Assembly: GCA_963748315.1 (NCBI GenBank)
Contig: CAVVIK010000006.1
Span: 1,240,001-1,304,000, forward strand
DNA: 64,000 nt
Reading direction: 5' to 3'
DNA from: DASPHG01 sp963748315
Lineage (GTDB): Bacteria; Actinomycetota; Thermoleophilia; Solirubrobacterales; Thermoleophilaceae
Below, one piece after another: positions 26,360-34,433 of this stretch (its first letter is position 1; each line of letters begins with the position of its first letter). Below the pieces are notes generated by a model. The model searched no databases, was not told the origin of the DNA, and worked only from the letters and a program-made list of their open reading frames with translations. A program made the position numbers and the translations under genes.

Positions 26360-27119
26360 CGCGCGGCGCCGGCCCTACATCGCCGGCAACTGGAAGATGC
26401 ACAAGACCGTCAGCGAGACATGGGACTTCGTGCGCGAGTTCCTGCCGGCGATCGAGGGCAACGACCGGGTCGACGTCGGCCTCTGCGTGCCGTTCACCGC
26501 CCTGACGGCGGCTGTCGCGGCAACGGATGGCACCGACGTGATCGTCTCCGCCCAGAACATGCACCAGGAGCCCTCTGGGGCATACACGGGCGAGGTGTCG
26601 GCGCCGATGCTCACCGACCTGCACGTCCGCGGCGTCGTGCTCGGCCACTCGGAGCGGCGCGAGTACTTCAACGAGACCGACAAGGCGCTTTACGAGAAGG
26701 TGCCGGCCGCGCTCGCCGCCGGGCTATTGCCGATCCTCTGCGTCGGAGAGACCGAGGAGGAGCGCGAGCGTGAGGAGACGCAGCGCAAGCTCCGGCACCA
26801 GGTGCAGGAGGGGCTCGCGGGGATCCCGGACGAGAGGCTCGCCGACGTGGTGATCGCCTACGAGCCGATCTGGGCGATCGGGACCGGGCAGGTCGCAACG
26901 CCGGAACAGGCGCAGGAGGCGATCGCCTTCATCCGCGCACTCGTCGGTGACCGCTCGAAGGAGGCGGCGGAGCGCGTACGGATCCAGTACGGCGGCAGCG
27001 TGAAGCCGGACAACGCGGCGGAGATCCTGTCCCAGCCGGACGTCGACGGTGCGCTGGTGGGCGGCGCCAGCCTCGACCCGAAGGACCTCGCGCAGATCGT
27101 GGCCGCCGCAGCGCGGTGA
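26352..27119 (+). CDS. tpiA: triose-phosphate isomerase
   Basis: A 255-residue TIM barrel interconverting dihydroxyacetone phosphate and glyceraldehyde-3-phosphate. Catalytic residues are visible: Lys in AGNWKMHKT (~13), His in LGHSERR (~98), Glu in AYEPIWAIGTG (~172). The phosphate-binding YGGSVKP and GALVGGASL loops are also present. The ATG at 26352, eight bases inside pgk, is the proper start; the longer reading in the same frame has no family similarity. Confidence 0.97.
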   Translation: MPSARRRPYIAGNWKMHKTVSETWDFVREFLPAIEGNDRVDVGLCVPFTALTAAVAATDGTDVIVSAQNMHQEPSGAYTGEVSAPMLTDLHVRGVVLGHSERREYFNETDKALYEKVPAALAAGLLPILCVGETEEEREREETQRKLRHQVQEGLAGIPDERLADVVIAYEPIWAIGTGQVATPEQAQEAIAFIRALVGDRSKEAAERVRIQYGGSVKPDNAAEILSQPDVDGALVGGASLDPKDLAQIVAAAAR

Positions 27120-28577
27120 AGGTCTGCCTCGTCATCCTCGACGGCTGGGGACTTGCGCCGCCCGGGCCCGGCAATGCGGTGGAGCTTGCGAACACGCCCG
27201 TCTTCGATCGCCTGTGGGCCGAGCACCCGCACACGCAACTCGACGCGAGCGGCCGCTCCGTCGGGCTGCCGGAAGGGCAGATGGGGAACTCCGAGGTCGG
27301 CCACCTGAACCTCGGCGCCGGTGCCGTCGTGCGCCAGGACCTGACCCGGATCGACGACGCGATCGCCGACGGCAGCTTCTTCCAGAACGAGGCGCTCCTG
27401 CGTGCGTGCGGCGGCGCCCGCGAGCGCGGGCGGTTGCATCTGCTCGGGCTCGTGTCGCGCGGCGGCGTCCACTCGAGCATGGACCACCTCCGCGCGCTGA
27501 TCGAGCTCGCGAGCAGGGAGGAGGTGCCCGACACGATCGTGCACGCGTTCACCGACGGCCGCGACACGAGCCCGACGTCGGGCGCCGGGTATCGTCGCCG
27601 AGGTCGAGTCCTGGGGTGGCTCGCGCATGGCGACTGTCAGCGGCCGCTACTACGCGATGGATCGCGACCGGCGCCTCGAGCGCACGCAGCGCGCGTACGA
27701 CGCGATCGTCGAAGGGAAGGCCGAGCACACCGCGCCCACCGGCGAGGCCGCCGTGCGCGCCGCGTACGAACGCGAGGAGACGGACGAGTTCATCGTGCCG
27801 ACGCTGGTGGGAGAGGAGGGCCGCGTGCGGGAGGGCGACGCCGTCGTCTTCTTCAATTTCCGCCCCGACCGCGCGCGGCAGCTCTGCGAGCTCATCGGGC
27901 CGCACGTCGACCTGAAGACGATGACCGAGTACCACGAGGACTGGAGCTATCCGGTCGCGTTCCCGCCGGAGCGGCCGGCGGTGACGCTTGCCTCATTCCT
28001 CGCCGAGCGGGATATCGCCCAGCTCCACGTCGCGGAGACCGAGAAGTACGCCCACGTCACCTACTTCTTCAACGGCGGCGAGGAACACCCGTATGCCGGC
28101 GAGGACCGCTCGCTCGTGGACTCGCCGCGAGACGTCCCGACCTACGACCACAAGCCGGAGATGAGCGCGCGCGAGGCAGCCGCTTCGTTCGTCGAGCGCT
28201 GGGGCGCGCGCGACTACGGCTTCGGGATCATCAATTTCGCGAACCCGGACATGGTCGGCCACACGGGCTCGATCCCGGCCGCGACGGCCGCCTGCGAAAC
28301 GGTGGATGAGTACCTGGGCCAGGTTGTTGACGCGGTGCACGCCTCGGGCGGAGCGTGCATCGTCACCGCCGACCACGGCAACGCCGATGACATGCTCGAG
28401 CCCGACGGCAGCCCGCAGACGGCGCACTCCCTGAACCCCGTGCCCTTCATCGTCACGGCGGACGTGGGGGAGTTGCGCGCTGGCGGCATCCTGGCGGACG
28501 TCGCGCCCACGGTGCTGGACCTGATGGGGATCGACCCGCCGCCGGCGATGACGGGGTCTAGCCTGCTTCGAAGTTGA
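27116..28577 (+). CDS. gpmI: 2,3-bisphosphoglycerate-independent phosphoglycerate mutase (one frameshift)
   Basis: An alkaline-phosphatase-superfamily, metal-dependent mutase that interconverts 3- and 2-phosphoglycerate. The first frame gives VCLVILDGWGLAPP with the first metal Asp, PEGQMGNSEVGHLNLGAG with the catalytic Ser, and HAFTDGRDTSP. A one-base disturbance near 27590 shifts it; the second frame resumes VAEVESWGGSRMATVSGRY, then VFFNFRPDRARQL, KYAHVTYFFNGG, FANPDMVGHTG and TADHGNAD with the remaining metal ligands. The intact pieces argue for sequence error. About 486 residues if repaired. GTG start overlaps the tpiA stop. Confidence 0.92.
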
Positions 28578-29761
28578 CGGCTTTCTCGATCGACGCACGC
28601 GACGGCTCCGCCCGCGCGGGCGTTCTCCATACGGCGCATGGCGACGTGCGCACGCCGGCGTTCGTCCCGCTCGCCTCGACCGCGACTGTGAAGTCGCTCC
28701 AGGCGGACGAGGTCGCGGCGCTCGGCTACGAGATGGTGCTCGGAAACACCTTCCACCTGTTCATCCAGCCGGGCCACGAACAGATCGAGCGGATGGGCGG
28801 CCTGCACGAGTTCATGGGCTGGCCCGGGGCGATCATCACGGACTCGGGTGGCTTCCAGGTCTTCTCGATGGGGCATGGATCGGTCGCGGAGGAGGTCAAG
28901 CGCCGCGCGCCCGAACGGCGCGAAGCCTCACACGGGGGAGTGGTGTCGATCGACGAGGAGGGCGTGCGCTTTCGCTCCTACCTCGACGGCGGCGAGCGGT
29001 TCATGGGCCCCGAGACGTCGATGGAGATCCAGGCCGCGCTCGGCTCGGACGTTGCGCTCGCGTTCGACGAGTGCACGCCGTTCCACGTGTCGCGTGACTA
29101 CACAGCGCGTTCGACCGAGCGCACCCACCGGTGGCTCGACCGCAGCATCGCTTGGCACGAGCAGAACGCGCCGGACTGGCAGCTCTTCTTCGGGATCGTG
29201 CAGGGCGGCGTCCACGAGGACCTGCGGCGCGAGTCCGCAGAGCGTGTGAGCTCGGCGGCGATCGACGGGGTCGCGATCGGCGGGTCGCTCGGCCAGGACA
29301 AGGACGAGATGCGGGCCGTCGTGGAGCTAACCGCGCCGCTGCTTCCTGATCCGCTGCCGCGCCACCTGCTGGGTGTCGGCGACGTGGACGACCTGGTGCA
29401 TGGGGTCGGGGCTGGCATCGACATGTTCGACTGCGCGACGCCGACGCGGCTGGCGCGCCACGGCACCGCGCTCGTCGCCGACCCCGGCGCGCGCTGGCGG
29501 CTCGACCTCGTCAAGGCGGCGCACGCGGACAGCCGTGAGCCGATCGCGGAGGGGTGTCCGTGCCCGGCGTGCACGCGCCATACGCGGGGTTACATCCATT
29601 ATCTGGTCCGCGCGAGCGAGCTGACGGCCGTGAGGCTTCTGACGATGCACAACCTCACGTTCATGGCGATGCTGATGCGCCGGCTGCGCGCGGCGGTGGA
29701 GGCCGGCGAGTACGAGGCCGAGGCGAAAAAGCTGCTGGAGGCGGGCCCCTACGACGCATAA
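28574..29761 (+). CDS. tgt: queuine tRNA-ribosyltransferase family (TGT)
   Basis: A 395-residue TIM-barrel enzyme that swaps guanine 34 for preQ1 or queuine in tRNAs for Asn, Asp, His and Tyr. The nucleophile region is TDSGGFQVFSMG, the second catalytic Asp lies in FDECTPF, and the zinc site CPCPACTRHTRGYIHYL is complete, with the last His just after. The TTG start overlaps the gpmI stop. Many actinomycetes lack tgt, so its place at the tail of a glycolytic cluster is unusual. No other queuosine genes lie in the window. Confidence 0.93.
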   Translation: MTAFSIDARDGSARAGVLHTAHGDVRTPAFVPLASTATVKSLQADEVAALGYEMVLGNTFHLFIQPGHEQIERMGGLHEFMGWPGAIITDSGGFQVFSMGHGSVAEEVKRRAPERREASHGGVVSIDEEGVRFRSYLDGGERFMGPETSMEIQAALGSDVALAFDECTPFHVSRDYTARSTERTHRWLDRSIAWHEQNAPDWQLFFGIVQGGVHEDLRRESAERVSSAAIDGVAIGGSLGQDKDEMRAVVELTAPLLPDPLPRHLLGVGDVDDLVHGVGAGIDMFDCATPTRLARHGTALVADPGARWRLDLVKAAHADSREPIAEGCPCPACTRHTRGYIHYLVRASELTAVRLLTMHNLTFMAMLMRRLRAAVEAGEYEAEAKKLLEAGPYDA

Positions 29762-29818
29762 CTGGCGAATCCCTCTACGACATTCGTCCGAAAGCTCCCA
29801 AACTCTCGCGAACCACGG

Positions 29819-29824
29819 TATATC
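29819..29824 (+). promoter_or_regulatory. -10-like element before MerR-like gene
   Basis: TATATC lies nine bases before the ATG at 29833. The surrounding ATATC-TGGTC-GATAT (29820-29834) is a short inverted repeat that could be an autoregulatory site for the small DNA-binding protein. Confidence 0.35.
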
Positions 29825-29832
29825 TGGTCGAT

Positions 29833-30045
29833 ATGGCCCACATGGTGGAAGGGACTCCACGGCATTTTCTCAACGTCGGACAGGCGGCCGAGTACCTAGG
29901 CGTCAGCGCTGCGTCGCTCCGTAACTGGTCGGACCAGGGCAAGGTCCCGGTCTATCGGACACCGGGCGGCCAGCGCCGCTACCGCGTCACCGATCTCGAC
30001 AAGTTCATCGAGTCGTGGCGCGAGACCCCGGTCTCGCAGCTCTAG
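29833..30045 (+). CDS. small MerR/excisionase-type DNA-binding protein
   Basis: A 70-residue protein consisting only of a winged helix-turn-helix: FLNVGQAAEYLGVSAASLRN (helix-turn-helix) and VPVYRTPGGQRRYRVTDLDK (wing and final helix), as in MerR N termini and helix-turn-helix excisionase-like (BldC-type) regulators. No effector domain, so it is close in size to BldC, a known actinomycete regulator; I do not claim orthology. An ATG nine bases downstream is an alternative start. Converges with the kinase gene, overlapping four bases. Confidence 0.82.
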   Translation: MAHMVEGTPRHFLNVGQAAEYLGVSAASLRNWSDQGKVPVYRTPGGQRRYRVTDLDKFIESWRETPVSQL

Positions 30046-31232
30046 TCGGTGTGGTCCCTGATCAGGGACTTCAGCTCCTGGACCTGACCGCGGACGTCGC
30101 TCTCGTTCGGCGCGTCGATGCCGCCGCCGTCCATCGCGGACACCGCCGCGACGGCGGCGATCGCGCCTGCCGCGAGCAGTAGCAGCGCGAGCAGCACCCG
30201 GCCGGCACGGTTGCGGCGCGGCGGTCGCCGCTGCGCCGCCTGAGCGCGCGCCGGGGGCCGCCGCTCGGGCGCGCGCTCGCGGGGCGGGAGCGGCGCGACC
30301 ATCGTCGGGTCGATCTGGCGCTCGTACTGCGTGCGAGGCAGAGCCTGTGTCGCCTCGTCCTCGTAGGCACCCGCGGCTAGGCGAATCGTGGCCTCGGTGT
30401 CCTCCCCGCGCGCGCCCGCAGCGACAGCCTGCGCCATCTCGAGCGCCGAGCCGTAGCGTTGCTCGGGGTCCGCATGGAGGGCCACTTGGATCGCCCGGTC
30501 GAGCGTGGCCGGGATCTCCGGGCGCTGCGGGATGATCGGCTCGATCGCGTCGTTCTGCTGCTTCAGTGCGAGCTCGGTCAGCGAGCTGTACTCGTGCGGC
30601 AGCCGCCCGGCGAGGAACTGGTATGCGCACACGCCGAGCGAGTAGATGTCGGAAGCGGGGCCGGCCTCCTCGCCGCGCGCCTGCTCGGGCGACAGGTAGG
30701 CCGCCGTGCCGAGCACGGAGCCGACCTGTGTGATCCGCGTCTGCTCGGCCGCCTTCGCGATGCCGAAGTCGGCCAGCTTGAGCGTGCCGGCCTCGCTCGA
30801 GATGAGCAGGTTGCCCGGCTTGACGTCGCGGTGCACGACCCCGGCGCGGTGTGCGTAGTCGAGCCCGTGGCAGGCGTCGACGACGTAGCGCACGGCCTGC
30901 TCGACGCCGAGCTCCTTGTCCTCCCGGAGCAGGTCGGCGCACGACGGCCCCTCGACGAACTCCATGACGATGTAGTGGCGCTCGGAGTCCTGGTCCTTGC
31001 CCGAGTCGAAGACCTGGACGATGTTCGGGTGCTGGAGGCTCGCGGCCGCGAGCGCCTCGCGCCGGAAACGGGCGACGAAGTTCTCGTCCTCGGCCAGATG
31101 CTCGGCCAGCAGCTTGACGGCCACGCGGCGCTCGAGCACGGTGTCGACCGCCAGGAACACGGTCGACATGCCGCCGGCCCCGAGCCTGCGGTCGAGCCGG
31201 TAGCGGCCGTCGACCTCGGTCGGAGTGGCCAT
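30042..31232 (-). CDS. membrane Ser/Thr protein kinase (PknB-type, no PASTA)
   Basis: A 396-residue Hanks-type kinase. YRLDRRLGAGGMSTVFLAVD (~11-30) is the glycine loop; Lys40 in VAVKLL, HRDVKPGNLL the catalytic loop, DFGIAK the magnesium loop, and GTAAYLSPEQARG the activation segment end. After ~120 residues of proline/arginine-rich juxtamembrane linker comes one membrane helix (VLLALLLLAAGAIAAVAAV) and a short ~30-residue outer tail without PASTA repeats. The ATG overlaps the stop of the lipoprotein gene (TGATG), so that lipoprotein may be its outside sensor partner; inference. Confidence 0.9.
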   Translation of the reverse strand: MATPTEVDGRYRLDRRLGAGGMSTVFLAVDTVLERRVAVKLLAEHLAEDENFVARFRREALAAASLQHPNIVQVFDSGKDQDSERHYIVMEFVEGPSCADLLREDKELGVEQAVRYVVDACHGLDYAHRAGVVHRDVKPGNLLISSEAGTLKLADFGIAKAAEQTRITQVGSVLGTAAYLSPEQARGEEAGPASDIYSLGVCAYQFLAGRLPHEYSSLTELALKQQNDAIEPIIPQRPEIPATLDRAIQVALHADPEQRYGSALEMAQAVAAGARGEDTEATIRLAAGAYEDEATQALPRTQYERQIDPTMVAPLPPRERAPERRPPARAQAAQRRPPRRNRAGRVLLALLLLAAGAIAAVAAVSAMDGGGIDAPNESDVRGQVQELKSLIRDHTD

Positions 31233-31750
31233 CAGTCTTCCTTGTTCTCCTGCCCCGGGGGAAGGGCATCGGGGTCGAACTGCGCGCCGCCGTCGCCCTC
31301 GTCGGGCTCGGTTGTCGTCGGCGGAGGCGTCGTCGTGGTGGGCTCGGGCGTCGGCTCCGGGGTGGTCGTGGTGGTCGTCGGCTCCGGCACGGTCTCCGTG
31401 ATCGTCGGCTCGGGGGTCGTCTCCGGCGTAGTCTCGACCTCCTCCTCGCACTCCTGGCTGACCAGGCTGCCGAGGTTGTCGACGCCGTCGCCGAGGGCGT
31501 CCTGCACGTCGGAGCCGACGCCGTCGTCGTCGAGCGTGTCCACCGTCGTGCGCGCCTGGTTGACCGCCGTCTGGGCGTCCGCACACTCGTCCTGGTTCAC
31601 GTTCTGCTGGACAGCGTCGAGCTGGCTCGCGAGCGTCTGAGCCTTGTTCGCGGGGATCGGGTCGCCCTCGTCGTCGCCGCCGCAGGCCGCGAGCGGCAGG
31701 CAGACCGCGGCGGCGGCGAACAGAGCCGGAAGTCGAGCGCCGGTCGTCAT
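31232..31750 (-). CDS. lipoprotein with Thr/Pro-rich tail
   Basis: A 172-residue exported lipoprotein: MTTGARLPALFAAAAVCLPLAAC splits as signal region AAAAVCLPLAAC with the lipobox Cys at ~23. A ~75-residue acidic helical domain with two Cys (DECADAQ, QECEEE) is followed by a long TTPEPT-type linker, which is low-complexity. Family not recognised. It sits between a phosphoesterase and a kinase with four- and three-base overlaps, so all three are one transcription unit. Confidence 0.8.
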   Translation of the reverse strand: MTTGARLPALFAAAAVCLPLAACGGDDEGDPIPANKAQTLASQLDAVQQNVNQDECADAQTAVNQARTTVDTLDDDGVGSDVQDALGDGVDNLGSLVSQECEEEVETTPETTPEPTITETVPEPTTTTTTPEPTPEPTTTTPPPTTTEPDEGDGGAQFDPDALPPGQENKED

Positions 31751-32499
31751 TGGCCGTAGTAAAGCCGGTCGGCCAGTTGCGCCGGCAGCCCGGCGGCGCG
31801 GATCGCGTCGGCGGCCTCGTCCACCGGGTACTCGGTGCGGCGCCAGGTCGCGCGCCAGGAGTCGAGCTCGAGCAGCAGCCAGCTCGCGCGCGGGTCGCCG
31901 TCGCGCGGCTGGCCCACGCTGCCCGGGTTGATCAGCCAGCGGTCACTTGAGATGTCGAGCTCGGCGTTCGGCTCCGCCTGGGCCCCCGCGGTCGGAGAGT
32001 CGCCCTTGCGCCAGAAGGCGAGCGCGACGTGGGAATGCCCCACCGCGCCCACGCGCGGCTCCATCTCGTCGAAGCAGTCGTCTGCGGCAAGGGAGGAGAG
32101 GACGTACTCCCAGACCGGGTCGCGCGGGCTCGCGTGGTACATGCCGAGCGGCTGCGTCTCGTCGCTCCCCTTCAGCTTCTCCAGGTAGCTGCGGGCGTCG
32201 GCGGTGAGCACCTCCTTCGTCCACTCGGCGGCCACGGCCGCGTTCTGTGAGAAGTCCGTGATATCGAGCTGGTCGATCACCACGAGGTCGTGATTCCCGA
32301 TCAGGCAGAGATCGACCGTCGTGGCCGCGAACTCGACGCATTCGTTCGGCTGGGCCCCGTAGCCGACCAGATCGCCCAGGCACCAGATGCCGTCGACGCC
32401 CTCCTCGTCGATTGCGCGGAGGGTCGCCTGGAACGCCGGAAGATTTCCGTGGACGTCCGAGATCAGTGCGATGCGGCGCGTGTCAGTCTCTGGGGGCAT
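31747..32499 (-). CDS. metallophosphoesterase (YfcE/MJ0936-like)
   Basis: A 250-residue calcineurin-like phosphoesterase. The metal motifs are complete and in order: ISDVHGNLPAF (~11-21), WCLGDLVGYG, LIGNHDLVV, YHASPRDP and VGHSHVALAF, ending INPGSVGQPRDGDPRA, the C-terminal mark of YfcE/MJ0936 phosphodiesterases. Cytosolic; substrate unknown. The ATG at 32499 is the latest start that keeps the first motif. It shares its start region with the divergent M48 gene: the two start codons overlap by two bases. Confidence 0.88.
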   Translation of the reverse strand: MPPETDTRRIALISDVHGNLPAFQATLRAIDEEGVDGIWCLGDLVGYGAQPNECVEFAATTVDLCLIGNHDLVVIDQLDITDFSQNAAVAAEWTKEVLTADARSYLEKLKGSDETQPLGMYHASPRDPVWEYVLSSLAADDCFDEMEPRVGAVGHSHVALAFWRKGDSPTAGAQAEPNAELDISSDRWLINPGSVGQPRDGDPRASWLLLELDSWRATWRRTEYPVDEAADAIRAAGLPAQLADRLYYGQ

Positions 32500-33702
32500 G
32501 CGGAAGGTCGGGTACAGCCTGCCTGTTGCGGCCGTCGCGGCGGTGGTTGCCGCCACGGCGGCAACGCTGCTTCTCCGTCCGCGAGGCGGGCTCATCGAGC
32601 CGGCCGCGGTAAGCGCGACAGATTACTTCCTCCCCGATCAGATCGAACGAGCGGAGGACTTTCGCGGCCCACAGCGCGTATCCTGGGGCTGGCCGGGCTG
32701 GGCCTGACCGGCGTCACCCTGGCGTTCCTGGCGCTCAGGCCGCCGCGGAGGTGGCTCTACGGCCGCCCGGTGCGGCGCGCTGCCGCGGTCGGCGCCGAAC
32801 TCGCCCTCGTGCTCGTCGTCATCAACCTGCCATTGGATGCGGTTCGACATGAGCGCGCGGCCGACTACGGCCTCTCGACACAGGACTGGGGCCCGTGGCT
32901 TGGCGATGTCGGCAAGGCGGCGGGCATCAGCGCGTTGTTCGCCGCCGGCGGTGCGGCGCTTGCCGTCGTGCTGTGGCGGCGCTTCCGCGGGCGCTGGTGG
33001 ATCCCGTCGTCGGTCGCCGTCGTCGCGGTCGGTGCTCTGATGCTCTACGCGTCGCCGCTCGTCATCGATCCGCTCTTCAACCGGTTCGACGAGCTACCCG
33101 AGGGCAGGCTGCGGGCGGACGTGCTCGACCTGGCGAAGCGCGCCGACGTGGACGTCGGCGACGTGTATCGAGTCGACGCCAGCCGCCGCACGACCGGCGC
33201 GAACGCGTACGTCACGGGGCTCGGGCACAGCAAGCGCGTCGTGCTCTACGACAACCTGATCGAGGACTTCACGCCTGCCGAGGTCCGCTCGGTGGTTGCG
33301 CATGAGCTGGGGCACGTCCACTACGACGATGTCCCGCGCGGCCTGCTCTTCCTCGCGCTGATCGCGCCGCCGGGCATGCTGCTCGTCCAGCGGCTGGCCG
33401 AGCGGATGGCGCCCGGCGCGCGCGGTGCGGACCTCGTGCCCGCGCTGGCGCTCGCGTTCGCCGTCGTGGCGTTCGGCGGCCAGATCGCCGGCAACTACGT
33501 CTCGCGCGAGGTGGAGGCCCGCGCGGACGCGTACGCCCTACGGTTGACCGATGACCCCGATGCGTTCATCGGGCTCGAGAAGCGGCTGACGATCCAGAAC
33601 ATCTCCGACCCGGATCCGCCCGAGCTGCTGCAGGCGCTCTTCGGCACCCATCCGACGACGTTGGAGCGCCTCGGCTACGCCGAGACGTACGAAAGCCGTT
33701 AG
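32498..33702 (+). CDS. M48 family (Ste24-type) membrane metalloprotease (one frameshift)
   Basis: About 400 residues once a shift near 32677 is repaired. The first frame gives the N-terminal helix VAAVAAVVAATAATLLL and YFLPDQIERAEDFRGPQR; the second continues ILGLAGLGLTGVTLAFLAL. Several membrane helices lead to the catalytic region VRSVVAHELGHVHYDDV with zinc motif HELGH, and EVEARADAYAL supplies the third zinc ligand Glu. NAYVTGLGHSKRVVLYDNL is a hallmark of CAAX-protease-1/Ste24 relatives. Probably a membrane protein quality-control peptidase. Confidence 0.9.
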
Positions 33703-33995
33703 CCGCCTTCGTCGCCGTACTCGGGGAGGTTCTTGATCCCCTCGGTGGTCTGCCACTTCGAGAAGTTGTCCTCCATCGCGTCGATCAGCTCGCGCATGAA
33801 CCGCGGTGACACGCTGACCCGCGAGACGACCACGCCGGGGACCTCTTCTTCCTCGATCTCGTGATCGACGCGGGCGAAGGTGATGGTGAACTCGTAATCC
33901 GAGTGGCTGACGTTCGCGAAGTTCGCGTAGACACCCGCCATCACCTCGGGCGACGTGTGGATATTGAAGTGGCGCTCGGGCTGCTCTTCGTCCAC
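33699..33995 (-). CDS. DUF3467 domain protein
   Basis: A 98-residue protein of the DUF3467 type: YANFANVSHSDYEFTITFA (~23-41) and VVSRVSVSPRFMRELIDAME (~55-74) are its two recognisable blocks. The family is widespread in bacteria and uncharacterised. Start is a GTG with GATACT seven bases upstream and no Shine-Dalgarno. It converges with the M48 gene (four-base overlap) and diverges from rlmH. Confidence 0.85.
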   Translation of the reverse strand: MDEEQPERHFNIHTSPEVMAGVYANFANVSHSDYEFTITFARVDHEIEEEEVPGVVVSRVSVSPRFMRELIDAMEDNFSKWQTTEGIKNLPEYGDEGG

Positions 33996-34001
33996 GGCGC
34001 C

Positions 34002-34008
34002 TAGTATC
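34002..34008. promoter_or_regulatory. overlapping divergent -10 elements (DUF3467 / rlmH)
   Basis: TAGTATC reads TAGTAT on the plus strand, eleven bases before the rlmH GTG, and GATACT on the minus strand, seven bases before the GTG at 33995. A second case of symmetric, shared -10 sequence. Confidence 0.45.
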
Positions 34009-34018
34009 GCAGTCGCCC

Positions 34019-34426
34019 GTGCGGATCCTCGTGCTCGCAGTCGGGCGGCTGCGGCCGCCCTTCGTGGACGACGTCCAGCACTACGAGAAGCTGCTCGGCG
34101 GTCAGGGCCGCGTCGAGGTCGTGGAGCTGCGCGAGGACGCGAAGCTCGCCGGGCGGATTCCGGAGCGCTCGTACGTCGTCCAGCTCGACAGCAGGGGGCG
34201 CCAGCTCTCGTCGGAGCAGCTCGCCGAGTGGCTCGAGCAGCGGCGCCAGGCCGGGCTCGACCTGTGCTTCGTCATCGGCGGCCCGCATGGGGTCGAGCTG
34301 GAGCGCTGCGACATGAAGCTCTCCTTCGGGCCGGCCACGCTGCCGCACCAGCTCGCCCGCGTGGTCCTGCTCGAGCAGCTCTTCCGCGCGCACAAGATCC
34401 TGGCCGGCGAGCCGTACCACTACTAA
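34019..34426 (+). CDS. rlmH: 23S rRNA (pseudouridine(1915)-N(3))-methyltransferase RlmH
   Basis: A 135-residue SPOUT methyltransferase that methylates pseudouridine 1915 in helix 69 of 23S rRNA. CFVIGGPHGVE (~85-95) is the AdoMet-binding knot, and the C-terminal LPHQLARVVLLEQLFRAHKI with LAGEPYHY, shown split, is the near-invariant tail. The GTG start gives MRILVLAVGRLR, a normal beginning. Followed seven bases later by argS. Confidence 0.95.
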   Translation: MRILVLAVGRLRPPFVDDVQHYEKLLGGQGRVEVVELREDAKLAGRIPERSYVVQLDSRGRQLSSEQLAEWLEQRRQAGLDLCFVIGGPHGVELERCDMKLSFGPATLPHQLARVVLLEQLFRAHKILAGEPYHY

Positions 34427-34433
34427 TACGCGG

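Noticed and set aside
31290..31420. Repetitive DNA in the TTPEPT region
   Set aside because: Codons vary and the unit is irregular; a protein linker, not a DNA repeat or CRISPR.
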